Below, piece after piece: positions 51,299 to 58,815 of a stretch of 64,000 nt of DNA. This stretch comes from an uncultured Bacteroidia bacterium. GTDB taxonomy: Bacteria; Bacteroidota; Bacteroidia; Bacteroidales; UBA932. The number at the start of each line of letters is the position of its first letter. The first letter of the stretch is position 1. The stretch lies in NCBI GenBank assembly GCA_902781705.1, contig CACZKE010000015.1:1-64000 (forward strand). The letters run 5' to 3'. Made by a program: the position numbers and the translations under genes. A model generated the notes under the pieces. It was not told the DNA's origin and made no database searches. It saw only the letters and a list, made by a program, of their open reading frames with translations.

Positions 51299-52750
51299 CT
51301 ACAAGGCCAGCCGGAAACCGATGGTCGTCCGGAACAGACTGGCGTGAAATTCGTTCCGGTTGCTCACACCGCACTTGTCCCAGGCGGTAGCGGCGCTTCC
51401 GCCCCGCATGATCCGGTAGTCGCCGAGGGCCGACGTCACCGGTCCCTGCGGGTCCTGCTCCGCTGTGGAGCCATACTTTCCCGGACGGTCCTGGACCCAC
51501 TCCCATGCATTCCCGCTCATATCATACAGGCCCAGTTCGTTGGGTTGGAGGAGGCGGACTTTGCGGGTACGCATGTCGTCATAACCGTATTGGGCCACAT
51601 CCTGCGGATAACGGGAACCGGCGAAAGCGGTGCCGCGGCTGCGCAGGCCGCCCCGGGCGGCGAACTCCCACTCGGCCTCCGTCGGGAGGCGGAACTCTCT
51701 TCCGGTCAGCGCATTCAGTTCGCGGATAAACGCCTGTACATCATACCAGGAAACATTGCCTACAGGATAATCCGGGCCCTGGTTTCCGTAAGGGACTGCT
51801 CCCATCACCGCCTCCCAAAGGGCCTGGGTGACTTCCAGTTTCCCGATCTTGAACGGGGAAACCGTCACCTGATGCTGCGGGAGTTCGTCCTCCTTGGGCT
51901 TGGGAGAAGCCGATTCGTCGCCACCCATCAGGAAGGTCCCGCCTTCCACGCCGACCATGTCGAACTTCACGCCTTTCACCTCCACGGTTTCGGATTCCAC
52001 CGCGGCGGTTTCGTACAGGGCACGCTCTATGCGGTTATCCACCAGCACGTCCTTGATGACCTGCGGGCAGGGTGCATCCACGGAAACGGCCACGCGAAGT
52101 CCTACGTCGCCGGCTTTCGTATAAGGAGCCATTCCCTTCCGGGTAATCGGCTTGTTGTTCTTTTCGAGGTCGCTTCCGCCCCGAAGGGCGCGCCCATCCC
52201 CCGTTTCCGGGCCTTGCGGATTGACAGTCAGATTGATACCCAGGTCATCGGTCCAATAGTCGGAGCACCATTCCCAGGCTCCGCCCGCCATGTCGGCGCG
52301 CTGCCGGGCGGCATATTCCCACTCGGCCTCCGTGGGAAGCCGGAACGGAATACCGGTCTCCTTGGAAAGTTTCTTCAGGAATTTCTGCGCATCGTCATAG
52401 GTTACACCGCTTACCGGTGCCTGCGGGACGTCCTTCGGGTTGGGATTCGACCCCATTACGGCCTTCCACAGCGCCTGGGACACCTCCGTGGTGCCGATGG
52501 CGAAACCGTCCAGGATCACCTGATGGATGGCGGGGGTCCGGTAGCGGCCCTGGTCCAGGGTTTCACCCATGGAGAAGGTTCCTCCGGGAAGGGCGGCCAA
52601 CTGCAGGGTTTCCCCTTTCACCGTCAACGTATAAAGCCCCTCACCGCTCTGGAAGGGAGACAGGTCGGCAGGGCCCTCGGAAACAGTCCCCTTCCCGCCG
52701 CAGGCGACGAGGAGAAGGAGCAGGGATGCCCAGACAAATACTTTTTTCAT
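51299..52750 (-). CDS. Lipoprotein with two formylglycine-generating-enzyme-like (SUMF1/EgtB) domains
   Basis: 483 residues. Lipobox LLVACG (Cys about 13). Two FGE-sulfatase-like domains follow in tandem: residues ~50-240 (LPGGTFSMGETLDQG; TEVSQALWKAVMG; RLPTEAEWEYAARQ; RALRGGS) and ~265-483 (VEGGTFLMGGDES; LEVTQALWEAVMG; RLPTEAEWEFAARGG; MSGNAWEWVQDR; RIMRGGS). The first is shortened in its middle. In Bacteroidota such lipoproteins are often envelope, not sulfatase-maturing, proteins. It overlaps the ureohydrolase-like gene (TGATG). Confidence 0.85.
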   Translation of the reverse strand: MKKVFVWASLLLLLVACGGKGTVSEGPADLSPFQSGEGLYTLTVKGETLQLAALPGGTFSMGETLDQGRYRTPAIHQVILDGFAIGTTEVSQALWKAVMGSNPNPKDVPQAPVSGVTYDDAQKFLKKLSKETGIPFRLPTEAEWEYAARQRADMAGGAWEWCSDYWTDDLGINLTVNPQGPETGDGRALRGGSDLEKNNKPITRKGMAPYTKAGDVGLRVAVSVDAPCPQVIKDVLVDNRIERALYETAAVESETVEVKGVKFDMVGVEGGTFLMGGDESASPKPKEDELPQHQVTVSPFKIGKLEVTQALWEAVMGAVPYGNQGPDYPVGNVSWYDVQAFIRELNALTGREFRLPTEAEWEFAARGGLRSRGTAFAGSRYPQDVAQYGYDDMRTRKVRLLQPNELGLYDMSGNAWEWVQDRPGKYGSTAEQDPQGPVTSALGDYRIMRGGSAATAWDKCGVSNRNEFHASLFRTTIGFRLAL

Positions 52751-53484
52751 CAGTTCAGACAAGACAGGATAAACTCCTGTAAATCAATGTTTGTATTCAA
52801 ATTAATCCGCAGGTCTTCCGGGGTGGCGCCTTTCGCGGGGGAAAGTTCCCCGCACAGATCGACCGCCACGATTTCCTGCCCTTTCAGCAACGGCTCCAGC
52901 CAGCCTTTGATCTGACGGAGCGAATAGTTCCCCTGCGACCAGTCGGTCCGGGATTCCTCCCACCGGAGGACATCCTTGTCCACCGACAGATAGACCCGAT
53001 GCCCTTTCAGGGCGGCCACGAGGTCCTCGATCCCCTCCTCCAGTTCCCGGTCCACCGTGCCGGAAGCGTTCCGGATCCGACGGTCCGGCCCCAGCGTCCA
53101 GACTTCCTCCAGGAAGGGATTCCCTTCCCGCATCGCCTTCACCCAACTCCCGCAACTGAGGACGTCTCCACCGAAGGCCGGCTCCTGGTCGTCCGGGTGG
53201 TTGTCGATCAGCACCAGCACGAACGGTTCCTCCTGGAACTCCGCAAGGATCTTCGTCACGTAGTGGTAGTCCCCGCTGTCAATCCACCGGATCCGCACCG
53301 CTCGGAAAGGTTCCAGGCGACGACGGATTTCCGACTCCGCCTCCGGGTCGCAGTAGCATCCCGTACCCTCGACATCCTCCATCCCGACCCGGCGGAAAGG
53401 AAGGCCTTTTCCATCCAGGCAGGACAGGAATCCCTGCGCCTCCAGCGTTCCCGAAAAATCGGCGATCACGATGTCCGGTTTCAT
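52750..53484 (-). CDS. Ureohydrolase (arginase/agmatinase-like) family protein
   Basis: 244 residues with an arginase-like order of metal motifs: LIDNHPDDQEP (D-x-H-x-D position), VYLSVDKDVL (S-x-D-x-D position) and a C-terminal VDLCGELSP. Short length and changed motifs set it apart from true arginases, so the substrate is unknown. ATG 53484 is only 4 nt from the TATCTTTG promoter, implying a leaderless mRNA, unless a later start is used. It overlaps the FGE-like gene and may head the transcript running to gcvPB. Confidence 0.65.
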   Translation of the reverse strand: MKPDIVIADFSGTLEAQGFLSCLDGKGLPFRRVGMEDVEGTGCYCDPEAESEIRRRLEPFRAVRIRWIDSGDYHYVTKILAEFQEEPFVLVLIDNHPDDQEPAFGGDVLSCGSWVKAMREGNPFLEEVWTLGPDRRIRNASGTVDRELEEGIEDLVAALKGHRVYLSVDKDVLRWEESRTDWSQGNYSLRQIKGWLEPLLKGQEIVAVDLCGELSPAKGATPEDLRINLNTNIDLQEFILSCLN

Positions 53485-53488
53485 CTTT

Positions 53489-53496
53489 CAAAGATA
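53489..53496 (-). promoter_or_regulatory. Bacteroidota -7 element for the ureohydrolase-FGE-gcv block
   Basis: TATCTTTG on the minus strand, 4 nt upstream of the ATG at 53484. Confidence 0.55.
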
Positions 53497-53693
53497 ACTA
53501 TTTTCCGCGAATTTCCTTTCATTTCCTTTCCGATTCGTCCGATTCTGCGCATTTCTTTTACTATTTTCAGTTATTGCTTTATATCAATAAATAGAACAAA
53601 TAAGTTATAGATGGGAATATTTTTGTTAATATCGCGTAACGATAAATCAAACACCCTCTCAAAACAAATATTTTAAAAAGGTTTACCCGAACG

Positions 53694-53724
53694 TTTGCAC
53701 GCTCAGGATAAATTGCTACCTTTG
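53694..53724 (+). promoter_or_regulatory. Perfect promoter for the his leader
   Basis: TTTG (53694-53697), 19 nt, TACCTTTG (53717-53724): exact -33/-7 consensus. The leader-peptide ATG follows 7 nt later. The ~195 nt upstream (53497-53693) are AT-rich and show no gene. Confidence 0.75.
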
Positions 53725-53731
53725 CAAAAGT

Positions 53732-53779
53732 ATGAGACAGAACGCGAACATCCTCCATCATCATCACCGTATCTCCTAG
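53732..53779 (+). CDS. Histidine leader peptide (attenuator)
   Basis: A 15-residue frame, MRQNANILHHHHRIS, with four consecutive His codons and a stop at 53777-53779. It lies just after a perfect promoter and before a terminator hairpin (53835-53858) and hisG. Stalling at His codons when charged tRNA-His is low should favour an antiterminator. The ATG has almost no 5' leader, so initiation is probably leaderless or uses a very short leader. Confidence 0.85.
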   Translation: MRQNANILHHHHRIS

Positions 53780-53834
53780 ATAGGGCGGTTTCGTTGTTGT
53801 CGCAATTCTGCAGTACATATCCGAATGAAGACCT

Positions 53835-53858
53835 GCCCACCCCGAGGCGGGCTTTTTT
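53835..53858 (+). terminator. Attenuator terminator before hisG
   Basis: GC-rich stem GCCC-A-CC / GG-C-GGGC around CCGA, followed by TTTTTTG, 37 nt before the hisG ATG and 55 nt after the leader-peptide stop. Confidence 0.75.
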
Positions 53859-53895
53859 GTTTTAAAATGAAACGAACGACAAATAGAATCAACCC

Positions 53896-54660
53896 ATGCT
53901 ACGGATCGCCATCCAATCCAAGGGCCGGCTCAACGAAGAGAGCCTGACCCTCCTCCAGGACATCGGCATCGAAGTCGATGCACCCAAGCGGAAACTCCTT
54001 TCCCGTTCCCAGACCTTCCCCATCGAGGCCCTCTATCTCCGGGACGACGACATTCCCGGAGTCGTCGCCGGCGGTACAGCCGCCCTCGGCATCGTGGGAC
54101 TCAATGAAGTGGAAGAAAAAGGGGCGCAAGTGGATGTCCTTTGCCGGCTGGGCTTCGGCGGCTGCCGCCTGAGTCTCGCCATTCCCAAGGGGGAGACTTA
54201 TGAAGGACCGGAGTGGTTCTCCGGCCGCCGCATCGCCACCTCCTATCCGAACATCCTCCGGAAGTTCCTCAAGAACACGAAGATCGACGCCATCATCGAG
54301 GAAATCACCGGATCGGTGGAAATCGCCCCGGCCGTGGGGATCGCCGATGCCATCTTCGACATCGTCTCTTCCGGCAGCACCCTCATCGCCAACGGCCTCA
54401 AGGAAGTGGAGACCGTCTTCGAGTCCGAAGCCGTCCTCATCGCCCGCCCGGGCCTTTCCGAAGACGAACAGGCCCTGGTCGATGACCTTCTGTTCCGGAT
54501 CGAGTCCGAGAACGTCAGCCGCGGCAAGAAATACCTCCTGATGAACCTGCCCAAGGCCTCCCTGGACGAGGCCATCCGGATCCTTCCCGCCATGCGGAGT
54601 CCGACCGTGATGCCGCTGGCCTCCGGGGACTGGTGTTCCCTGCACCACTTAACGCGCTGA
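53896..54660 (+). CDS. hisG: ATP phosphoribosyltransferase, long form, 3'-truncated
   Basis: HisG starts histidine synthesis by joining ATP and PRPP. The 254 residues contain a normal catalytic part (LRIAIQSKGRLNEES; VDVLCRLGFGGCRLSLAIP; RIATSYPNILRKFL; ITGSVEIAPAVGIADAIFDIVSSGSTL) and the start of the C-terminal ACT-like regulatory domain (RSPTVMPLASGDWCSLHHL), then TR and a stop. Long-form HisG is about 283 residues, so ~30 C-terminal residues are missing. The break coincides with a change to non-homologous DNA. Activity may remain, but feedback control by histidine is probably altered. hisD and the rest of the his operon are not in the window. Confidence 0.88.
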   Translation: MLRIAIQSKGRLNEESLTLLQDIGIEVDAPKRKLLSRSQTFPIEALYLRDDDIPGVVAGGTAALGIVGLNEVEEKGAQVDVLCRLGFGGCRLSLAIPKGETYEGPEWFSGRRIATSYPNILRKFLKNTKIDAIIEEITGSVEIAPAVGIADAIFDIVSSGSTLIANGLKEVETVFESEAVLIARPGLSEDEQALVDDLLFRIESENVSRGKKYLLMNLPKASLDEAIRILPAMRSPTVMPLASGDWCSLHHLTR

Positions 54661-54671
54661 AAATCAGCAAG

Positions 54672-54723
54672 TTACGCAACTTACGCACAACTTTACGCAT
54701 AAAAGACGCAAGGTTGTGCGTAA
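54672..54723. repeat. TTACGCA repeats at the element's left end
   Basis: Three direct copies of TTACGCA (54672-54678, 54681-54687, 54693-54699) and one inverted (54717-54723). Within it TTACGCACAAC and GTTGTGCGTAA (54681-54691 and 54713-54723) form a perfect 11-bp inverted repeat. This resembles recombinase arm sites, 12 nt after the hisG stop. Confidence 0.55.
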
Positions 54724-54754
54724 TTTCTTTAGATGAACACCCCTATACCCTAAT

Positions 54755-54787
54755 GGCTCGTAAGGGGGTGTCAACCCGGAACGAGCC
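54755..54787. repeat. GGCTCGT/ACGAGCC inverted repeat
   Basis: Perfect 7-bp arms (54755-54761 and 54781-54787) flanking GC-rich sequence near the left end of the element; possible protein site or RNA hairpin. Confidence 0.4.
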
Positions 54788-54840
54788 ACGAACTTTCCAC
54801 GCCATACGTCGCGTTTTTTAGAGTATACAACACAAAAAAT

Positions 54841-54864
54841 CCTGCCCCCCGAAAGGAAGGCAGG
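54841..54864 (-). terminator. Terminator of the leftward element operon
   Basis: CCTGCC/GGCAGG stem, then ATTTTTTG on the minus strand, 45 nt beyond the stop of the last gene. Confidence 0.7.
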
Positions 54865-54908
54865 AAACTTTTTTCAGCATCGGCCCGAGGGCCTGACAGT
54901 CACCCGGA

Positions 54909-55601
54909 CTACTCACCCGCGACCCACTTGGTCTCGGCAAGCATGGTGCCGGACTTCTCGCCGGTGCTGGAGTTAACGTAGTAGTAGCGGAAGAAGATCT
55001 TCGGCGCAGCTGCGTTCGGAGTTCCGTTCTTGGCCACGTAATCGGCACGGATGTCGATGGCGACCGCGGTGGGCTCTTCCACCATCTTGATGGCAACGGC
55101 CTTGCTGTGGGCGCGGCTTACGCCATTGGACTGACCTTCGGTGGCTTCGATGACCAGGAAGATGCCGCCGTTATCAGCGAGAGCCTGGTCCAGCTTGAAG
55201 GTAAAGGTATTGCCCTGGCACACGATGGTGGCGCTGGACGGGTTCTCCACGCCCAGGAGCGTGGGAGGGGTCACCTCGGGCTGGCCGCCGCAAGCGACGA
55301 TCCAGTAATTGAGGCGGGTGAAGAGGTTGGAGCCGGAGATCTTGGCACCGGTTCCCAGGACAGAACGGCCCTGCTGGCTGAGGGCAAGCTTGTTCCACGC
55401 GAGGATCTGCTCGTTGGTGAGCGTTTTCCACATCGTGGTCAGGCGCTTGAAAATGCCCTTGACCTTGGCCTGGTCGGAAGTGCGGACGCTGCCGCCGTAT
55501 CCGCGGTTGCGGATGTACTTCCGGTTCTTCATTTTAGCGGCAGTCACGCCCTTGGCGGATCCGCTCATCTCCTCGAAGGCGATGGAAGGAATGTACTTCA
55601 T
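54909..55601 (-). CDS. DUF6266-like element protein (paralogue 2)
   Basis: 230 residues. The N-terminal ~110 residues share the pattern of the 350-residue protein at 57.1-58.1 kb: IPSIAFEEMSGSAKGVTA, a basic R-rich stretch, and LTNEQILAWNKLA followed by NLFTRLNYW. This pattern resembles DUF6266-type proteins and 'W-x-x-L-T-x-x-Q' proteins of phages. The rest is a beta-rich domain with a C-terminal FRYYYVNSSTGEKSGTM. No enzyme motif is seen. A virion or surface-associated role is possible; last gene of the leftward operon. Confidence 0.6.
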   Translation of the reverse strand: MKYIPSIAFEEMSGSAKGVTAAKMKNRKYIRNRGYGGSVRTSDQAKVKGIFKRLTTMWKTLTNEQILAWNKLALSQQGRSVLGTGAKISGSNLFTRLNYWIVACGGQPEVTPPTLLGVENPSSATIVCQGNTFTFKLDQALADNGGIFLVIEATEGQSNGVSRAHSKAVAIKMVEEPTAVAIDIRADYVAKNGTPNAAAPKIFFRYYYVNSSTGEKSGTMLAETKWVAGE

Positions 55602-55603
55602 AG

Positions 55604-56077
55604 TCAGAAGAGTTTAAGGTTAATAATTTGAGTAATAAGGAAATAAAGTCCAATCAAAATCACGGCAAAGAAACAGAAGCCCCCTACCCTCAGCTTCGCC
55701 TGCTGCCAGCCGGTCAGTTTGCGCTTCACTTCAACCGTCACGGTCTGCACGCGGTCACGGAATACAATCGAATCCCGATACACAATCTCTTTGTCAACAA
55801 CCGCCGGCATCTTCACCGGCTTCGTCTCCAGCGAATGCTTAAGCACTCCGCCGGAAATCCGGGCATCCGAAAGAGCAAACTCGTTCTCCAGATGTGAAGT
55901 AGTATCCAGGACTGCCACCCGCTCCACAACACGCGGCAGCTCGACAAAGACGGTATCCTTCTCGATGACCGTCTCCGTCCGCACTTCCACCTTGGTACTG
56001 TCCGTCGTCGGAAGCGGGCGGACAGTACTGCAGGCAGAAGCGAGCGCGAGGAAAAGCAGTGGCAGATAGTATTTCAT
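55604..56077 (-). CDS. Spanin-like lipoprotein with C-terminal membrane helix
   Basis: 157 residues. Lipobox LALASAC at the N-terminus (Cys about 16), a charged middle with repeated VEKDTVFVELP- and VYRDSIVFRDRV-like segments, and a C-terminal transmembrane helix (VGGFCFFAVILIGLYFLI). An outer-membrane lipoprotein that also has an inner-membrane anchor is the layout of a unimolecular spanin, which joins the two membranes in phage lysis. It resembles small lipoproteins found beside holins in Bacteroides phages. Gap to the next gene: 2 nt. Confidence 0.65.
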   Translation of the reverse strand: MKYYLPLLFLALASACSTVRPLPTTDSTKVEVRTETVIEKDTVFVELPRVVERVAVLDTTSHLENEFALSDARISGGVLKHSLETKPVKMPAVVDKEIVYRDSIVFRDRVQTVTVEVKRKLTGWQQAKLRVGGFCFFAVILIGLYFLITQIINLKLF

Positions 56078-56082
56078 AGGTG

Positions 56083-56340
56083 TTATTCGTTCTTGTCAAG
56101 TTTCTGATGGAGTTCAGCCTCCATCTTGTTCAGTTTTGCATCAAAGCTGGCCTTTACCCCGAGAATTGCCCCGCACAGGACCAGCAGCTCGCTCACGATG
56201 CTGATGGCGGAATTCGTGATCTCGCCCGGAGGCGGAACGAAGAACAAGCAAACAGCGGCGATGGCAACACCAGCGGAGAAGCTGGCTATGGCTATGCCAC
56301 CCTGGAGCTTGGTCAGTTCTATGCGTTTCTTCTCGTTCAT
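56083..56340 (-). CDS. Holin-like small membrane protein
   Basis: 85 residues with two hydrophobic helices (GIAIASFSAGVAIAAVCLFF and AISIVSELLVLCGAILGV), a charged N-terminus and a charged Lys/Glu-rich C-terminus. Size, two helices and position beside a spanin-like gene fit a phage holin. Sequence alone does not prove the function. Gaps of 5-6 nt on each side show tight operon packing. Confidence 0.6.
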   Translation of the reverse strand: MNEKKRIELTKLQGGIAIASFSAGVAIAAVCLFFVPPPGEITNSAISIVSELLVLCGAILGVKASFDAKLNKMEAELHQKLDKNE

Positions 56341-56346
56341 AAGGCA

Positions 56347-57090
56347 TTAATTATCACGGACAAGGAAAGCAAAGATGAAAGGATCGTGACCGGTGTCATC
56401 AAAACCTGCGGTTCTGGTCTGGCAAGTGAGAACACCATTCTCGATGTGGGCTTCGCTCATGCCGTCCACAGAAGGATTGTACTGGTTGCCGCCGCCGCAG
56501 AAAGGAACATCAGCAGTAATGCCGGAGGGCAGGTTGTCCAGACTGCATTCCCATGCAGAATCACGGTAAGCATAAGTGCAACCGGAATACATCATGTGGA
56601 GGAACACCCAGTGTTCAAACTCCACGAAGAACGAGTCATAACCCCAGCGAAGGTAATTGTTCTCGGAAGTGGTTTGCAGACGTGTCTGCGTACCCTTGAT
56701 GGGATTGCCACCCCGGGCCAGCATAGTGTACAGGGCAAGAACGTAGATGGTAATCTCACCCTTCTCATCGAAGTTGGTGAGCTTCTCGATGCACAGCGTG
56801 TTCTTGTCCTTCACCCAGCTCTTGAGGACTGTACCGCCGCTGTTGTCCCAGGTATAGCCATAGCTGTCGCGCACATCACGGAAGCGCAGGAACACACCCG
56901 CGATAGCACTGCGGTCTATGCTGAGGTCCGGGACATAGATTTCCAGGACATCAGCAGCCTGGTACTCCGGAGACTCAGGATTGTAGGTAAACTTCGCATT
57001 GAGGACTACGAAATTCTCCTCCTGATGGGACTTAAAGGCTATCTGGCCAGCCCCGAAATTGTTACCTGTAGAGTTGAAATTCATAGCCAT
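56347..57090 (-). CDS. Element protein of unknown function
   Basis: 247 residues, soluble, beta-rich, no signal peptide. The start FNSTGNNFGAGQIAFKSHQE and aromatic-rich middle (YSGCTYAYRDSAWECS) are not recognised. It is placed in the leftward operon between the 350-residue protein and the holin-like gene, a place where tail or receptor-binding proteins often lie. Homology searches would be needed to assign it. Confidence 0.55.
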   Translation of the reverse strand: MAMNFNSTGNNFGAGQIAFKSHQEENFVVLNAKFTYNPESPEYQAADVLEIYVPDLSIDRSAIAGVFLRFRDVRDSYGYTWDNSGGTVLKSWVKDKNTLCIEKLTNFDEKGEITIYVLALYTMLARGGNPIKGTQTRLQTTSENNYLRWGYDSFFVEFEHWVFLHMMYSGCTYAYRDSAWECSLDNLPSGITADVPFCGGGNQYNPSVDGMSEAHIENGVLTCQTRTAGFDDTGHDPFIFAFLVRDN

Positions 57091-57091
57091 A

Positions 57092-58144
57092 TTAGTAGAT
57101 TATACCAGGCCCGAAGACCTCGGTAGGTTTGACATAGTAGCCGCCACGATGAGCGAAAGTGATGTATGCCGGATCGCCATAGCGGGCGCCATACAGCCAC
57201 ATTACATAAGACTGGGCCACCAGCTTGCCATCCTCGCCATTTCCACGGCCAAGCGCCCAGGAAGTGCCCTGCAGTTCAGCGGGCAGGTCATCCACAAGGT
57301 AGGCCTCGGAGCTGGCCACGTTGCTGTGACCCTCACACATCACGTCGAACTGGATAACCGGCGCTCCGGAAGAAAAGTCCACGTCAATGGAGGAAACGTG
57401 CTGCTCATGATCCGGCAGCAGACGATCCATTGTGACCCTCTTACGCGGCGTGTAAGAGGATTCGCCGGTCACGATGACAGAATCTTTATACACCTGCCCG
57501 GCAAAGCCGGTCGAAGTGTCCAGCCAGTAGGCTTCAATAAACACCTTCTGGCCCGGCGTAGGCTCCACGCCAATCGTCTTCAGATACAACCGGGTGACAT
57601 CCGCCTCTCCCCAGTCATCCTCGACTTCAGAAGAGATAATCACCGTCTTATTCCAGCCGTTGGAAATACCGGAACTCTGGGAGCCCGACATCTTCACAAC
57701 CATCTTATAAGGCGCAGATTCATGCTTGATGCCACCGAACACAACCAGCTGCGGCGTCACCGCCACGGAGCCATACACCACATTCGGCACAGCCACCTGC
57801 GCCGCCGGAGCATCGGCCATCACCGCCTCCCCGGCCATCACGCGGTTCGCGTTCAGGCGCACATACAGATTCATGCCGGAGAGCTCGGCCTTCTGGCCGA
57901 AAACAGAAGCCCCACTGGCGTGCTCCGCCAGCCGGTCCCATTCGGACCGCTGCTCGTTCGACAAAGCAACCCAGCTCTTGGAAATCTTCTTCAGCGAAGC
58001 CCGACGGGCCAGCTGGGCTCCGGTCGCAACCCCGGTCGGGTAACACTTCAGCGAAAGGATGCTACGGCCGCCCACCTGGCGAGCCGTAACACCCTTGGCC
58101 GAACCGGAGAAACCCCCGAAAGCAATGGAAGGAAGCGCTATCAT
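57092..58144 (-). CDS. DUF6266-like element protein (paralogue 1)
   Basis: 350 residues. N-terminal module like that of the gene at 54.9 kb: LPSIAFGGFSGSAKGVTARQ, then LSNEQRSEWDRLAEH and MNLYVRLNANR (about 1-100). The rest (100-350) is beta-rich, with KVFIEAYWLDTSTGFAG and a Gly-rich end (YGDPAYITFAHRGGYYV). It is the first gene of the leftward operon, behind the promoter at 58177-58184. The repeated module in two proteins of one operon suggests a shared partner or packaging signal. Confidence 0.6.
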   Translation of the reverse strand: MIALPSIAFGGFSGSAKGVTARQVGGRSILSLKCYPTGVATGAQLARRASLKKISKSWVALSNEQRSEWDRLAEHASGASVFGQKAELSGMNLYVRLNANRVMAGEAVMADAPAAQVAVPNVVYGSVAVTPQLVVFGGIKHESAPYKMVVKMSGSQSSGISNGWNKTVIISSEVEDDWGEADVTRLYLKTIGVEPTPGQKVFIEAYWLDTSTGFAGQVYKDSVIVTGESSYTPRKRVTMDRLLPDHEQHVSSIDVDFSSGAPVIQFDVMCEGHSNVASSEAYLVDDLPAELQGTSWALGRGNGEDGKLVAQSYVMWLYGARYGDPAYITFAHRGGYYVKPTEVFGPGIIY

Positions 58145-58176
58145 AGTTTAAGTAAATTTTCCGTAACTCTTTGATT

Positions 58177-58184
58177 CAAATTTA
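58177..58184 (-). promoter_or_regulatory. Bacteroidota -7 element for the leftward element operon
   Basis: TAAATTTG on the minus strand, 32 nt upstream of the 58144 start. Confidence 0.55.
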
Positions 58185-58438
58185 CTTATAATCCGCAAAT
58201 GAATCAATCCCCTTAACTACGCCCTTGACAACTATTTGACACTTCCACCCACCCATATTACCAAACCATACTAAACTATACCCAAATCACACACCCACTT
58301 TACAAAATCCCCGAAATATGTCAAATCGAGCTCCATTTTAAAGCGCTTTGAATATACTTGGCGGTATTGAAGTTTACTCTAATTAAATACCTGTAAACCG
58401 CACTATATCAACATATTGCGCACAACGAAAAAGCAATA

Positions 58439-58446
58439 TACCTTTG
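58439..58446 (+). promoter_or_regulatory. Bacteroidota -7 element for the replication operon
   Basis: TACCTTTG, with ATTG about 20 nt upstream (58415-58418), 66 nt before the DUF3853 ATG at 58513. Confidence 0.6.
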
Positions 58447-58470
58447 TTCCAGCGCTAGCAGAAATACCTG

Positions 58471-58484
58471 CACAACCGGTTGTG
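58471..58484. promoter_or_regulatory. Palindromic operator candidate CACAACCGGTTGTG
   Basis: Perfect 14-bp palindrome about 20 nt downstream of the predicted start site of the replication operon; a repressor bound here would block transcription. A half-site CACAAC also lies at about 58421. Confidence 0.5.
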
Positions 58485-58512
58485 TTTTGTTAAACTTCAA
58501 ATCAAGACGATT

Positions 58513-58815
58513 ATGATCTTTGATGAAACCACCCCCATCGCCGCCCTCACCGTCGGCGACCTCAAAGAACTCCTCCGCGAGCTCAAGCTGGACCGCTCCA
58601 GCGCATCCGTCAAGCCCAACCAGGGCAACGGAAAACGTTACGTCTATGGCCTCAAAGGAATCCAGTCCCTGTTCAACTGCTCCCACCTCACGGCGCAGCG
58701 CTACAAGGACACCTTCCTGGCCCCCGCCGTCATGCAGCAGGGCCGCAAGATCGTCATCGACGTAGAACAGGCCGTTGAACTCTTCAAGACCCACAAAGAT
58801 GGAAACAACGGATAG
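58513..58815 (+). CDS. DUF3853 family helix-turn-helix protein
   Basis: 100 residues. The family core is GLKGIQSLFNCSHLTAQRYK with AVMQQGRKIVIDVEQAVELF, an HTH with a beta wing common in mobile elements of Bacteroidota. It is probably a DNA-binding accessory or regulator for replication or excision. ATG 58513 is chosen because the earlier in-frame start has no support. It overlaps the next gene by 17 nt. Confidence 0.8.
   Translation: MIFDETTPIAALTVGDLKELLRELKLDRSSASVKPNQGNGKRYVYGLKGIQSLFNCSHLTAQRYKDTFLAPAVMQQGRKIVIDVEQAVELFKTHKDGNNG

Larger units (their letters stand above)
58145..58512. other. AT-rich divergent control region of the element
   Basis: About 370 bases between the leftward and rightward operons, AT-rich, no frame. 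Divergent promoters lie at 58177-58184 (minus) and 58439-58446 (plus), and a 14-bp palindrome at 58471-58484. Confidence 0.6.

Noticed and set aside
48656-52915. A 1419-codon open frame on the plus strand opposite the gcv genes
   Set aside because: Exactly antisense to well-identified genes (gcvPA, gcvH, gcvT, FGE-like, part of the ureohydrolase-like gene); high GC removes stop codons from the opposite strand.
53579-53818. A 79-codon minus-strand frame over the his leader
   Set aside because: Antisense to the leader peptide and its promoter, which form a coherent attenuator.
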